Origin: an uncultured Eubacteriales bacterium
GTDB lineage: Bacteria; Bacillota; Clostridia; Oscillospirales; Oscillospiraceae
DNA: 64,000 bases
Assembly (NCBI GenBank): GCA_900549475.1
Contig: UROF01000006.1
Location: 43,187-107,186, forward strand
Direction: 5' to 3'
The notes under the pieces are model-generated. The model was not told where the DNA came from. It ran no database searches and saw only the letters and a program-made list of their open reading frames with translations. Positions 41,045-50,252 of this stretch are shown in pieces. Every line of letters begins with the position of its first letter. Position 1 is the stretch's first letter. The translations under genes were made by a program, and so were the position numbers.

Positions 41045-41307
41045 CATAATCAATAGAAAGTTGCTGAAGTACACAGCGCATTTTCCTATGTAATTCTACA
41101 TGGAGCTTCTGAGAATGGAGTAATCCTCGCTCAAAGCGCATCCAATCGCCCTGTAGCTGAAAATATGAAACAGATATGAAGTGAATGAAAAACGGATATG
41201 AAACCGAGGGTATAAAATAACAAAAAGGTTTCCCCTCTTTGAACAGTAGACACTGCGTGAAATACTGCTGAGGAGCCTGCATAGGGTGAACACGGGCCGC
41301 TCCCGTG

Positions 41308-41346
41308 AAAAAAGGGCATTGCTCCTCAAGATGGAGCAATGCCCTT
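41308..41346 (-). terminator. Terminator of the XRE-family gene
   Basis: On the minus strand AAGGGCATTGCTCC and GGAGCAATGCCCTT form a 14-bp stem followed by TTTT. Confidence 0.88.
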
Positions 41347-41372
41347 CATGCTTTTTCAAGGCGAAAACATGG

Positions 41373-41735
41373 TTACGCCTTCTCATCTGGCGTATCCTCC
41401 TGCCGATGCTGGTCGAGGATCGTATCAATTATGGCCGCAATGAGCTTGCGCTCTTTCGGGGTACACTGCAGGAACAGGCGGGCCAGCCGCTCGCACTCGT
41501 CATCCGCCTGCTGCTGTGAAGCGTAGATCACAGTGTTGGCAGACGCGCCCATACCCCGGATGAGTTTCACCAGTACATCGGCCTTTGGAATTTTTTCGCC
41601 CAATTCGATGGCTGCCAGATACCGTGAAGTGATGTCGGCCCGTTCAGCGGCTTGATCTCTCGTATAGCCGAGCCGCTCCCGCTCCGCACGCAGCTGCATG
41701 CCGCAGCCCTTGAATTCATCATTAGTTACCACCAA
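41373..41735 (-). CDS. XRE-family helix-turn-helix regulator
   Basis: A 120-residue protein. The helix-turn-helix spans residues about 13-65 (LRAERERLGYTRDQAAERAD, ITSRYLAAIELGEKIPKADV), followed by a helical tail (ERKLIAAIIDTILDQ). A TTG start at 41735 is inferred because GGAGGTGA lies about 8 bases upstream; a GTG one codon later is possible. It stands at the left edge of the integrative-element remnant and could be its regulator or a host gene. Confidence 0.75.
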   Translation of the reverse strand: MVVTNDEFKGCGMQLRAERERLGYTRDQAAERADITSRYLAAIELGEKIPKADVLVKLIRGMGASANTVIYASQQQADDECERLARLFLQCTPKERKLIAAIIDTILDQHRQEDTPDEKA

Positions 41736-41982
41736 TGGTTCACCTCCGACTCACATTCTATGTTGTGCAGAAATCAGGTGAAATGCTCTATTGGTGGCGT
41801 AATTTCAGTTCTAATGGTTCATCACAGGAGAAAGGTGGGAAGAGAATGAGACTGAATACGCTGGTGAGTAGCAGTACGGCCAGATGCAGCAGATAGGCCG
41901 GAGCATCTGAAAAAAGCCGGCTTGACCGGCGGCCACTCTGTCTGTGTCAACAATGAACCAATAGTTCTGAATAATCGACACC

Positions 41983-42018
41983 AAACCGTCAAGCAAGGAA
42001 TTTGCTTGGCGGTTTTTA
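41983..42018 (+). terminator. Hairpin upstream of the sigma-like pseudogene
   Basis: AAACCGTCAAGCAA and TTGCTTGGCGGTTT pair with one mismatch and are followed by TT. It may be an attenuator in the element leader. Confidence 0.6.
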
Positions 42019-42109
42019 TCATGTGTGGCAAAATCGCCGCCCACTTTCGGGGAAAGGAGCGAAAGGGGACGAAGAAACCGCCTCCGCAGGTAGGGGAGGA
42101 GGTGATTTG

Positions 42110-42526
42110 ATGGAGTCCACACAGACCACCCAGAGAAGAGTCCGTTACCAATTTGAGATCTTCTGCATGAAGGTCATCGACGGGGAGCGGTGTGATTACC
42201 TCCGAAAACTGATGAAGAAGATGGAATGAGAGTCCTCCTTTTCCGATCTGCCGGAAACCGTGCTGACGAGCCTCTGCACTTTTGACAGCGATCCGGCGGA
42301 GCAGTATATCTTCCACGTCTACGGTCATCAGATCCCGATCCGCAACGACCGCCTGGCGGAGATCCTCCTCGCGCTCGGCGACGAGGGGTACAGCATCCTG
42401 CTGCTGTACTACTCCCTCCAGCTCAAGGATCGGGAGATCGCCTCGCTCCTGGGCCTGTCCCGGTCCAAGATCCAGAAGGACCGGAAGCTCCTGTTCAACG
42501 AGTTGAAGAAGCGGATGGTGGAGTAA
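42110..42526 (+). pseudogene. Sigma-70-like regulator of integrative elements, interrupted by an in-frame stop
   Basis: The start MESTQTTQRRVRYQFEIFC follows AGGAGGTGAT and runs to KKME, where TGA occurs at 42227-42229. The same frame then continues without a gap with ESSFSDLPETVLTSLCTFDS and a region-4 helix-turn-helix (LKDREIASLLGLSRSKIQKD) to the stop at 42526. The whole matches the small sigma-like proteins of Tn916/CTn elements. A single stop with intact flanks means recent inactivation, a sequence error or, less likely, readthrough. Confidence 0.75.
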
Positions 42527-42527
42527 G

Positions 42528-42695
42528 ATGAAAAGAAAGAGCAATATCCCGGAAGAGAAGCTGCTGCCCTATGACGCCATCTGCGCCGCGACCCGTGGCG
42601 ACCCGGATGCGATGGCCGAGGTGCTCCGGCACTTCGACGGCTACATATCGCTGCGGGCCACACGGATCTTCTACGACGAGTATGGCCAGTCCTAG
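42528..42695 (+). pseudogene. Truncated helix-turn-helix protein of integrative elements
   Basis: A 55-residue product (MKRKSNIPEEKLLPYDAICA, then DPDAMAEVLRHFDGYISLRA) matching the first half of short CTn proteins that follow the sigma-like gene. The sequence departs from the family after YDEYGQS and stops, so it appears cut by the internal deletion of the element. It starts 1 base after the sigma-like frame. Confidence 0.6.
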
Positions 42696-42761
42696 GCTAT
42701 GGGATGCTGGCCACTGCGCAGCTGCGACGGATGGCCCCACAGAATCACGGAGGGGAGTTAT

Positions 42762-43142
42762 TTGCGCAGGGATGATAAATACCGATTCTCTCTCGGATGG
42801 GGCAGAGATACTGCTGAGAAAATTGCTGTTGGCGACTTTCTTGAGAAGCTGAAGAATCGCAAGAGCGATCTCATTGTCCAGGCGGTCTGGGAGTATATTG
42901 GAAATCATCCCGAAGTGATGGCGGAGAACGCAAAGATTGTGATTACTGTCCGATCCACACCAACAGACGAGCAGACCTTTGCAAAAATCCAGAGCATGAT
43001 TGACGCTGCATTGGAAAGTCTCAAGGACAATATGAAGTATCAGATAGAGCAGGAAAATCGGAGCGGGCAAGAGGAGCCCACAGGTCCAAACCAGCAGGAT
43101 CTGGATGATATGCTCGACAATCTAACAATTTTCGACCAGTAA
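42762..43142 (+). CDS. ParR-like centromere-binding protein of integrative elements
   Basis: A 126-residue protein with the opening RRDDKYRFSLGWGRDTAEKI and KLKNRKSDLIVQAVWEYIGN, typical of ParR-type proteins encoded beside ParM/StbA actin-like ATPases in conjugative elements. No ParM gene is present. A TTG start at 42762 is fixed by GGAGGGGAG 4 bases upstream; an ATG-led frame further upstream reads non-family residues from the deletion junction. The C-terminal half (NQQDLDDMLDNLTIF) is acidic. A terminator follows. It may still be translated, but it has no partner. Confidence 0.6.
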   Translation: MRRDDKYRFSLGWGRDTAEKIAVGDFLEKLKNRKSDLIVQAVWEYIGNHPEVMAENAKIVITVRSTPTDEQTFAKIQSMIDAALESLKDNMKYQIEQENRSGQEEPTGPNQQDLDDMLDNLTIFDQ

Positions 43143-43144
43143 TC

Positions 43145-43186
43145 AGAGCGGCCCTATGCATTCCAGAGGCGTAGGGCTGCTCTTTT
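43145..43186 (+). terminator. Terminator of the ParR-like gene
   Basis: AGAGCGGCCCTA and TAGGGCTGCTCT pair (one G-U) and are followed by TTTT. Confidence 0.8.
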
Positions 43187-43189
43187 GTG

Positions 43190-43590
43190 GCAAAACAGGC
43201 GACGAGAAACGGGGAATGAGGTGAAGACGAAATGTTCTTCCGGGAAGGCATCCTGATGCACCTTGACAAACAGGCGTGCTGCGCCTCATATTCAGCAACG
43301 GGTACGTTTCGTGTATGGAGAGCCGCGCAGGCAGACCGGGCCATGATCCCGCAGGGGGAAAGGAGAGATGGGGGAGCCGGATGCCGTGTGCAGACGAACT
43401 GTGGCGGTTTGTTGGCCATGACCCATACTCGTTAATCATGATACGTCGCTTTGGCCGTGATCCGAGCGGTAGCCATTCCGTCGCAGGTTGCGGGAAGTGC
43501 CAATAGCTCGGGGAGTAAGTCTCGCGGAGCGGCCTTGCCAGCTGCCGCCCGTTGCTTTTCTTTTGACTTTTACAAAAAGGAGTTGAGGAA
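43190..43590. other. 400-base stretch with no recognised gene
   Basis: Short frames on the plus strand (for example one from 43381) show no family match that I can recognise and no good ribosome site. It may be remnant element DNA between the ParR-like gene and xis. Confidence 0.4.
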
Positions 43591-43791
43591 ATGGAAAAGC
43601 AAGCGGTACCAATTTGGGAGAAGGCCAATTTGACGATTGAAGAGGCGGCTGCCTACTTTGGAATTGGGACAAATAAGCTGCGAGAGATAACCAGCAACCC
43701 GGACTGTGGATTTGTTATTTGGATAGGAACAAAAAGGCTGATCAAACGAAAAAAGTTTGAAAAGTATTTGGAAGATGTCGATACATTGTAA
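43591..43791 (+). CDS. xis: Tn916-type excisionase
   Basis: A 66-residue basic protein with a winged-helix DNA-bending fold: VPIWEKANLTIEEAAAYFGI, NKLREITSNPDCGFVIWIGT, KRLIKRKKFEKYLEDV. It is a close match in length and pattern to Tn916 Xis and helps integrase to excise the element. AAAAAGGAG lies 8 bases upstream. It precedes the integrase gene with a 243-base gap. Confidence 0.9.
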   Translation: MEKQAVPIWEKANLTIEEAAAYFGIGTNKLREITSNPDCGFVIWIGTKRLIKRKKFEKYLEDVDTL

Positions 43792-44034
43792 GCAATAAAA
43801 AGGAGGTCTGGACATGGCTTGAGCCGTGGCCAGACTGTCTTTTTATATAGCAAACTGTAACTGGTGTACTGGTAATTTCCGTAAAAAACAAAATTAGATT
43901 AAATTCAATAGAAAAATGTGATGAAATCCCGCCAGAGTTACCGGAAATAGGTTGAATCTTGAAAAGTAGTATCTGATGTGGTAGAATAAAATGCTATATC
44001 AGATTCCTTTTCTCGTGATAGAAGGGGAATTACT

Positions 44035-45303
44035 ATGCCAAGTAAACGAAAAGACAGCAAAGGCAGAATCCTTAGAAATGGGGAGGTGCAAAGGCGAGAC
44101 GGTATGTATATGTTCCGATATACCGATCCGGATGGAAAACGGAAAGCGGTATATAGTTGGAAACTGGTCAGTACTGATAAGGTGCCGGAGGGTAAAAAAT
44201 GCGTGATGGCCCTTCGGGACCTTGAAAGACAGATCCAGAGAGATCTTGAGGATGGTATACGTGCCGGCGAAGCAAACACAATAACGGTTAACGCGCTGTT
44301 CAAATCCTTCATGGACTTGCGCAGTGATCTCAAGGAAACCACAAGATGTAATTACATTTGCTTATATGACAAGCATGTTCGGGATGAACTTGGCGGACGC
44401 AAAATCCGGAGTGTCAAGTTTTCTGACATTCAGAGATTGTATATGCATATGGTCCAAGATCTTGGCCTCAAGGCAAGTACGGTTCAAAGTGTCCATTCCA
44501 TACTGTACCAAATGTTTGAGAGTGCTGTAATGGACAATCTTATTCGTGTGAATCCTGCAGCGAATGTTTTGAAAAGCTTGCGTAAGATGCTGCTGGTTGA
44601 ACAGGAAAAGCGTCACGCATTAACGGAAGAAGAACAGGCGAAATTGATTGAGTATGTTTATCAGTCGCGGATTTATTGTCGCCTGGGTACACTATTCACT
44701 GTTCTTCTTGGTACTGGTATGCGGATCGGTGAAGCACTTGGACTTAGATGGTGTGATTGCGATTTCGATAAAAAGTTAATCAGTGTAAATCACACCCTAC
44801 TATATAGGCAAAGCGAAAATGGGGGATACAGGTACCGAATTTCTGAGCCAAAGACAAAAGCGGGTCTAAGAGTTATCCCAATGCTATCAGAAGTGAAAGA
44901 AGCGCTTTTGGCTGAAAAGGCGAAGAGAAGAAACCCCAATTTAGAGCCCTTCTCTATTGGAGAATACACCGGTTTTATTTTCCTCAATAGTCATGGTAAG
45001 GTTTTTACTCCGGCGTATGTGTTTGATGCCATACAAAACATCACGAGTGCATTTAATAGGGAAGAGTACTTCAAAGCCGAGCAAGAAAACAGAGAACCGT
45101 GTTATTTGCCAAAGTTCAGTGCCCACATATTGCGCCACACTTTCTGCACAAGGTTCTGCGAAAATGAAAAAGATCTCAAGATAATCCAAGATGTGATGGG
45201 CCATAGAAATATTCGGACAACGATGGATGTCTATAATGAGGCAACCGAGTCCAGAAAGATCGCAAGTTTTCAAAGCCTGGAAGGCAAAATCAAGGTCATG
45301 TAG
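44035..45303 (+). CDS. int: Tn916-type tyrosine recombinase (integrase)
   Basis: A 422-residue integrase. The N-terminal arm-binding domain (RRDGMYMFRYTDPDGKRKAV) is followed by a core-binding domain and a catalytic domain with the Arg in GTGMRIGEALGL, His-x-x-Arg in SAHILRHTFC and the nucleophile Tyr in MDVYNEAT. The length and domains equal those of Tn916 integrase. It appears intact, and GAAGGGGAA precedes the start. With Xis it could still catalyse excision if both attachment sites remain. Confidence 0.93.
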   Translation: MPSKRKDSKGRILRNGEVQRRDGMYMFRYTDPDGKRKAVYSWKLVSTDKVPEGKKCVMALRDLERQIQRDLEDGIRAGEANTITVNALFKSFMDLRSDLKETTRCNYICLYDKHVRDELGGRKIRSVKFSDIQRLYMHMVQDLGLKASTVQSVHSILYQMFESAVMDNLIRVNPAANVLKSLRKMLLVEQEKRHALTEEEQAKLIEYVYQSRIYCRLGTLFTVLLGTGMRIGEALGLRWCDCDFDKKLISVNHTLLYRQSENGGYRYRISEPKTKAGLRVIPMLSEVKEALLAEKAKRRNPNLEPFSIGEYTGFIFLNSHGKVFTPAYVFDAIQNITSAFNREEYFKAEQENREPCYLPKFSAHILRHTFCTRFCENEKDLKIIQDVMGHRNIRTTMDVYNEATESRKIASFQSLEGKIKVM

Positions 45304-45362
45304 GTTTACACCATTTTGCCGCAGCCAACACCATTTTGCACCAGGATTTACACCACTACATC
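45304..45362 (+). repeat. Integrase arm-type direct repeats at the right end of the element
   Basis: ACACCATTTTGC occurs at 45308-45319 and 45328-45339, with a partial third copy (ACACCAC) at 45350, spaced about 20-22 bases. The position immediately after int is where arm-binding sites of Tn916-type integrases lie. No matching set is visible on the left side. Confidence 0.55.
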
Positions 45363-45463
45363 GGTAAGTTATAGAAAACTATGAGGGGTTATGTAAGCAC
45401 CAAAAGCCTGGAACCCCTTGAAATAAAGGGGATAAGAGGTTATGAGAAGAAAGAGGTGTGCTT

Positions 45464-48400
45464 ATGTACCTTAAAGCGCTGGAGATCCAGGGCTTCAAGT
45501 CCTTCCCGGATAAAACGGTCCTGAACTTTGGCGAGGATGTGACCGCCATCGTGGGCCCCAACGGGTCCGGAAAATCCAATATTTCCGACGCCATCTGCTG
45601 GGTCATGGGGGAGCAGTCTGCCCGGAGTCTCCGGGGTGCCAAGATGGAGGACGTCATTTTCGGCGGCACGGAGAAACGCAGCCCTGTAGGCTTTGCCCAG
45701 GTGACGCTGGTACTGGACAACAGCGCCCACATTTTCCCTGCCATCGACAGCAGCGAGGTCATGGTCACCCGCCGCTACTACCGCAGCGGGGAGAGCGAGT
45801 ATTATATCAACAAGCAGTCCGTCCGTCTGCGGGACGTCAACGAACTGTTTATGGACACGGGCTTGGGCCGGGAGGGCTACGCCATCATCGGGCAGGGCCG
45901 TATCGACGAGATATTGTCCATCAAGAGTGCCGAGCGCCGGGAGATCTTTGAGGAGGCGGCAGGCATCAGCAAATACCGCCACCGCAAGGAGGAGACGGAG
46001 CGCAGGCTGGACCGCACCGAGGAGAACCTGGTGCGCATCAACGACAAGATCGCAGAGCTGGAGCTGCAGGTGGAGCCCCTGCGGGATCAGGCGGAGAAAG
46101 CCAAGCGCTACCTGCTGCTGCGGGACGAGCTGCGTACCCTGGAGATCTCTGTGTGGCTGGACAAGCTGGAGGAGATCAAGACCAGCGCCATGCGGCTCCA
46201 GACGGAATACAGCGCCGCTGTAAAGCGCAAGGAGGAGGCCAACGGGCGTCTGGAGGCCCTCTATCAGGAGAACGAGACCTTTTCCCAGCGGATGCAGGAC
46301 AATGACCTGAGTCAGGAACAGATCCGGGGAGAGGCCGCTGCACTGGAGAGCCAGGCGGCGGATCAGGAGAGCACCATTGCGGTCCTCAGGACCACTGCTC
46401 AGCATAGCCGGGAGTCCATCGACCTTCTGGAGAAGGAGATGGCAGACCAGGACAGCCGCAGTGAGACCATCCATCAGCAGATGGAGGAGCAGCGGCAGCG
46501 GATCGCGGATATTGACGCCGGGGCCAAGGCCTTGGAGACAGAGCTGGAGGAGCTGCTGGAGCAGGTCCGAAAGGCCGCCGAGCGTGCCGGCAGTGCCGCC
46601 GACGAGGTGGAGGCGCTGCGGGCGAAGGAGACATTGGCCGCCGCCGCTGCGGCAGACAAGAAGGAGCGCCTCTCCGCTCTCAGCGCCGCTGTGGAGCAGA
46701 TTGAGGAGCGCCGGGGTACCGTCAGCCGTGACATCGAGGCTGCCCAGGCCCAGCAGGAAAGTGCCCGGCAGGAGCTGCGGGGGGCGAAGCGGGCCTTGGA
46801 GGATGCTCAGGATGCGGCTGATGCCGCGAAAAACGTGATCCAGGGCCATACCCTGCGGATGGACAGCCGCCGCAAGCGGGAGGAGACTGCTGCCAAGGCC
46901 CACTTGGAATTGACCATGGAGCAGAGCAATCTGGATTCCCGCATTCGCCTCCTCTCAGAGATGGAGAAGGAGTATGAGGGCTTCAGCAAGGCGGTAAAAG
47001 TGGTGATGCAGGCCGGGGAGAAGCGTTCTCTCCGGGGTATCCACGGACCGGTAGCCAGTCTCATCCAGGTGGAGGACCGCTACACGGTGGCCATTGAGAT
47101 CGCTTTGGGAGCCGGGATGCAGAACATCGTGGTGGATAGGGAAGAGGACGCCAAGGGCGCCATTTCCTACCTCAAGCAGCGGGACGGCGGCCGTGCCACC
47201 TTCCTGCCCCTTGGTGCCATCCGGGGAGAGATCCTCCGGGAGAGAGGCGTAGAGAACGCCCCGGGCTTTGTGGGCATTGCCTCCCGACTGGTGCATTACG
47301 ATCCTCAATATGAGAATATCTTTCAGAATCTGCTGGGCCGCACTGTGGTGGCGGAGGATCTGGACTGTGGTATCGCCATGGCCCGGCAGTATCAAAACCG
47401 CTTCCGCATCGTGACTCTGGATGGTCAGGTCATCAACCGGGGCGGCTCCATGACCGGCGGCAGCGTGTCCCGCAGCGCGGGTATCCTGTCCCGGACCAAC
47501 GAGCTTTCCGCTCTCCGCCGCCGGCAGGAGGACCTGAAAAACCAGCTGGAGGCGGCTCAGCGGGAGAAGGATGAGGCCAGCCGCGACCTGGCGGCAGCCC
47601 GGTATGCCCTGGAGGTAGCCGAAGGGGAGCGCCGGACGGCGGAGGACGCGGTGCTCCGTGCCCAAGGCGAGGTCAGCCGCTGCACGGCCCTGCTGGAGAA
47701 CATGGAACGGAGCCTGGAGAGCCTGGAAGGGGAGAAGGAATCCCTGGCCCAGCGCCTTGCCGACAGCCGCTCTCAGATAGAGGAGACCCGGAAGGAGATC
47801 GCTGCCCTGGAGGAACAGGCGGCGCAGCTGCGCCGGTCTGTAGAGGAGAAACTCTCCGGCCAGAGCGACCTTCTGACCCTGTCCGGCCAGCTCAGCGAGG
47901 AAGTGGCCGGAAAGAAGGAAAAGCTGGCGGGCCTGAGCGCCGAGCGGGAGGCCACCGGCAAGGCCTTGGGCGATATGGAGCAAGTCTGCCGGGATATGGC
48001 CGGTGATCGTGACCAGCGGCTGCGGCGGCTGGAGGAATACCGGAAAGCCATTGGGGATACGGACGAGGAGATCGCCAGGCGTACCGAGACGGCGGCATCC
48101 CTCCGGCTTCAGAGCGGCGCCTGCAAGGAGCGGCTGGAGACTCTCCGCCAGGAGAGACTGGCCATGGAGCAGGAGCGCAGCGCCATGGGGCAGAAGATCA
48201 AGACCTGCAACGACGAGGTGCTGGACGCGGAGCGGGAGGCCTCCAGGCTGGAGCAGAAGCTCTCTGCCGGCCAGTGGGAGGAAAAGCAGATTCTGGACAA
48301 GCTCTGGGAAAACTATGAACTCAGCCACTCCGCCGCCATGGAGCAGCGCATCGAGCTGGAGTCCACTGCCAAGGCCAACCGCCGTATCAGTGAGCTGCGC

Positions 48401-49036
48401 CGGGAGATGAGCAGCCTTGGTCCGGTAAATGTGGGGGCCATTGAGGAATTTGAACGGGTGAATACCCGTTACACCTATCTGACCGGCCAGCGGGACGACG
48501 TGGAGAAGGCCAAGGGAGAGCTTACCGGTATTATCGAGGAGATCACCCGGGAGATGACCGCCATCTTCGCTGAACAGTTTCAGCTTATCAACCAGTCCTT
48601 CCAGGAGACCTTTGTGGATCTCTTCGGCGGCGGCCACGCCACCTTGGAGCTGGAGGACCCGGAGGATATTCTGGGCTGCGGCATCGAGATCAAGGTCCAG
48701 CCCCCGGGCAAGACCCTCAAGACTATCACGCTGCTCTCCGGCGGCGAGAAGGCCTTCGTGGCGATCGCCCTGTACTTCGCCATCTTGAAAGTACATCCCA
48801 CCCCCTTCTGCGTTATGGACGAGATCGAGGCCGCTCTGGACGACGCCAACGTGGTGCGCTACGCCCGGTATATGCGGACCATCTCCGATAAGACCCAGTT
48901 CATCGTCATCACTCACCGCCGCGGCACCATGGAGGCCGCCGATGTACTGTACGGTGTGACCATGCAGGAGAAGGGCGTCAGTAAGATGCTGACCATCAAT
49001 CTCAACGATGTGGCGAAGGAACTGAAGATCAAGTAG
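45464..49036 (+). CDS. smc: Chromosome segregation ATPase SMC
   Basis: An 1190-residue protein with the full SMC layout: Walker A GPNGSGKSN (31-39), two long coiled coils, a hinge (about 515-640; RGIHGPVASLIQVEDRYTVA), and the C-terminal ABC signature LLSGGEKAFV with Walker B FCVMDEIEAALDDANV (about 1090-1130). It condenses and segregates the chromosome with ScpA/ScpB. ATG 45464 is chosen over a GTG two codons earlier; AGAGGTG is upstream. The usual upstream partner rnc is missing, replaced by the integrase module. Confidence 0.96.
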   Translation: MYLKALEIQGFKSFPDKTVLNFGEDVTAIVGPNGSGKSNISDAICWVMGEQSARSLRGAKMEDVIFGGTEKRSPVGFAQVTLVLDNSAHIFPAIDSSEVMVTRRYYRSGESEYYINKQSVRLRDVNELFMDTGLGREGYAIIGQGRIDEILSIKSAERREIFEEAAGISKYRHRKEETERRLDRTEENLVRINDKIAELELQVEPLRDQAEKAKRYLLLRDELRTLEISVWLDKLEEIKTSAMRLQTEYSAAVKRKEEANGRLEALYQENETFSQRMQDNDLSQEQIRGEAAALESQAADQESTIAVLRTTAQHSRESIDLLEKEMADQDSRSETIHQQMEEQRQRIADIDAGAKALETELEELLEQVRKAAERAGSAADEVEALRAKETLAAAAAADKKERLSALSAAVEQIEERRGTVSRDIEAAQAQQESARQELRGAKRALEDAQDAADAAKNVIQGHTLRMDSRRKREETAAKAHLELTMEQSNLDSRIRLLSEMEKEYEGFSKAVKVVMQAGEKRSLRGIHGPVASLIQVEDRYTVAIEIALGAGMQNIVVDREEDAKGAISYLKQRDGGRATFLPLGAIRGEILRERGVENAPGFVGIASRLVHYDPQYENIFQNLLGRTVVAEDLDCGIAMARQYQNRFRIVTLDGQVINRGGSMTGGSVSRSAGILSRTNELSALRRRQEDLKNQLEAAQREKDEASRDLAAARYALEVAEGERRTAEDAVLRAQGEVSRCTALLENMERSLESLEGEKESLAQRLADSRSQIEETRKEIAALEEQAAQLRRSVEEKLSGQSDLLTLSGQLSEEVAGKKEKLAGLSAEREATGKALGDMEQVCRDMAGDRDQRLRRLEEYRKAIGDTDEEIARRTETAASLRLQSGACKERLETLRQERLAMEQERSAMGQKIKTCNDEVLDAEREASRLEQKLSAGQWEEKQILDKLWENYELSHSAAMEQRIELESTAKANRRISELRREMSSLGPVNVGAIEEFERVNTRYTYLTGQRDDVEKAKGELTGIIEEITREMTAIFAEQFQLINQSFQETFVDLFGGGHATLELEDPEDILGCGIEIKVQPPGKTLKTITLLSGGEKAFVAIALYFAILKVHPTPFCVMDEIEAALDDANVVRYARYMRTISDKTQFIVITHRRGTMEAADVLYGVTMQEKGVSKMLTINLNDVAKELKIK

Positions 49037-49103
49037 GGTATCCGGCCTGATACGACGGATGAAACAGGAAACTGTTACAATATTTGTTTGAAGGAGAAAC
49101 AAT

Positions 49104-50195
49104 ATGGCTTTTTGGGATAAATGGCGGAAAGAAAATAAGGAGCCCCGGGAGACAGAGCCGGCAGTCCAGAACATCCCGGATGAGGAAGTGGTTCTGGAGG
49201 AGGAGCCCGCTGCAGCATCTGTGGAGGCTGTGACACCGGAGGTGCAGGAGCCGGCGGAGGAAAAAGCAGAGCCGGAGGCACCCGCCCAGGCTGAGCCGCC
49301 GGTTGAGGAGAAGAAAACCGGATTCTGGCAGAAACTGAAGAAACTGTACATGGGCGACGTGTTCGGTTCCGCCATCAGCGAGACCGACGAGGCCTTCTTC
49401 GACGATCTGGAGGAGATGCTGATCCTGGCAGACGTGGGTATGGAGACTGCCGGTGAAGCGGTGAAGGAGCTGCGCCAGCGGATGATCGAGGACAAGATCT
49501 CCGGCCAGGAGCCGGTGAAGGCCTGCCTTCGTGAGATCCTGGCGGAGAAGCTCCAGGTGGGGGACAATGGCCTCAACCTCTCCACCCGGCCGTCGGTGAT
49601 CCTGGTCATCGGAGTCAACGGTGTGGGCAAGACAACTTCTATCGGGAAGCTGGCAAACCGTCTCCGGAAGGAAGGCAAGCGGGTACTGCTGTGTGCCGGC
49701 GACACCTTCCGTGCTGCCGCTGCCGATCAGCTGGAGATCTGGGCCAATCGTTCCCGCTGCGAGTTGGTGCGCCAGAAGGAAGGGGCCGATCCCGGCGCTG
49801 TCCTTTTTGACGCTATCCAGGCCGCCAAGGCCCGGGGCGTGGACGTGGTGATCTGCGATACCGCCGGACGGCTCCATAACAAGGCAAACCTCATGGCGGA
49901 GCTCCATAAGCTCCGTAAGATCATCGACCGGGAGCTGCCGGAGGCGGCGGTGGAGACCCTGCTGGTTCTGGATGCTACTACCGGTCAGAACGGCCTCATC
50001 CAGGCTAAGCAGTTCCAGGAGACTGCCGGCTGCACCGGGATCATTCTCACCAAGCTGGACGGTACCGCCAAAGGCGGCATAGTCATCGCCATTGCCCGGG
50101 AGCTGCAGGTGCCGGTGAAGTTTGTAGGCCTTGGTGAGGGTATCGACGATATGCAGCCCTTTGACGCCAAGGAGTATGTGGGCGCATTGATCTGA
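49104..50195 (+). CDS. ftsY: Signal recognition particle receptor FtsY
   Basis: A 363-residue SRP receptor. An acidic, Glu/Ala/Pro-rich A domain (about 1-75) is followed by the N domain and the GTPase G domain: G1 GVNGVGKTT (about 170), DTFRAAAADQLE, DTAGR, and TKLDGTAKGG. It docks ribosome-SRP complexes on the membrane. It follows smc by 67 bases, the common Firmicutes order, and AAGGAGAA precedes the start. Confidence 0.96.
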   Translation: MAFWDKWRKENKEPRETEPAVQNIPDEEVVLEEEPAAASVEAVTPEVQEPAEEKAEPEAPAQAEPPVEEKKTGFWQKLKKLYMGDVFGSAISETDEAFFDDLEEMLILADVGMETAGEAVKELRQRMIEDKISGQEPVKACLREILAEKLQVGDNGLNLSTRPSVILVIGVNGVGKTTSIGKLANRLRKEGKRVLLCAGDTFRAAAADQLEIWANRSRCELVRQKEGADPGAVLFDAIQAAKARGVDVVICDTAGRLHNKANLMAELHKLRKIIDRELPEAAVETLLVLDATTGQNGLIQAKQFQETAGCTGIILTKLDGTAKGGIVIAIARELQVPVKFVGLGEGIDDMQPFDAKEYVGALI

Positions 50196-50252
50196 TGGTG
50201 CCGAAAAAGACCCGATAAAAGAAATATTGCCGGAAAAGAGGATATAGAGAAA

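Larger units (their letters stand above)
40935..41372. other. Gene-free stretch with two hairpins
   Basis: No convincing gene. It holds the hairpin at 41006-41044 and the terminator of the HTH gene at 41308-41346. The rest is AT-rich with no recognised feature. Confidence 0.5.
41983..45362. mobile_element. Remnant of a Tn916-like integrative conjugative element
   Basis: The segment holds a conjugative-element sigma-like pseudogene, a truncated HTH gene, a ParR-like gene, an excisionase, a tyrosine integrase and integrase arm-type repeats. No conjugation, relaxase or accessory genes remain. It is the control and recombination ends of an element after a large internal deletion. The right end is 100 bases upstream of smc. 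The left end is not defined by a visible attachment repeat. Confidence 0.7.

Noticed and set aside
42227..42229. TGA in the sigma-like gene as programmed readthrough or selenocysteine
   Set aside because: No downstream hairpin or conserved context is seen and the position is not Cys or Sec in the family; inactivation or error is simpler.
43190..43590. Group II intron or small gene between the ParR-like gene and xis
   Set aside because: No intron boundary motif, no reverse transcriptase, and the short frames lack ribosome sites or family resemblance.
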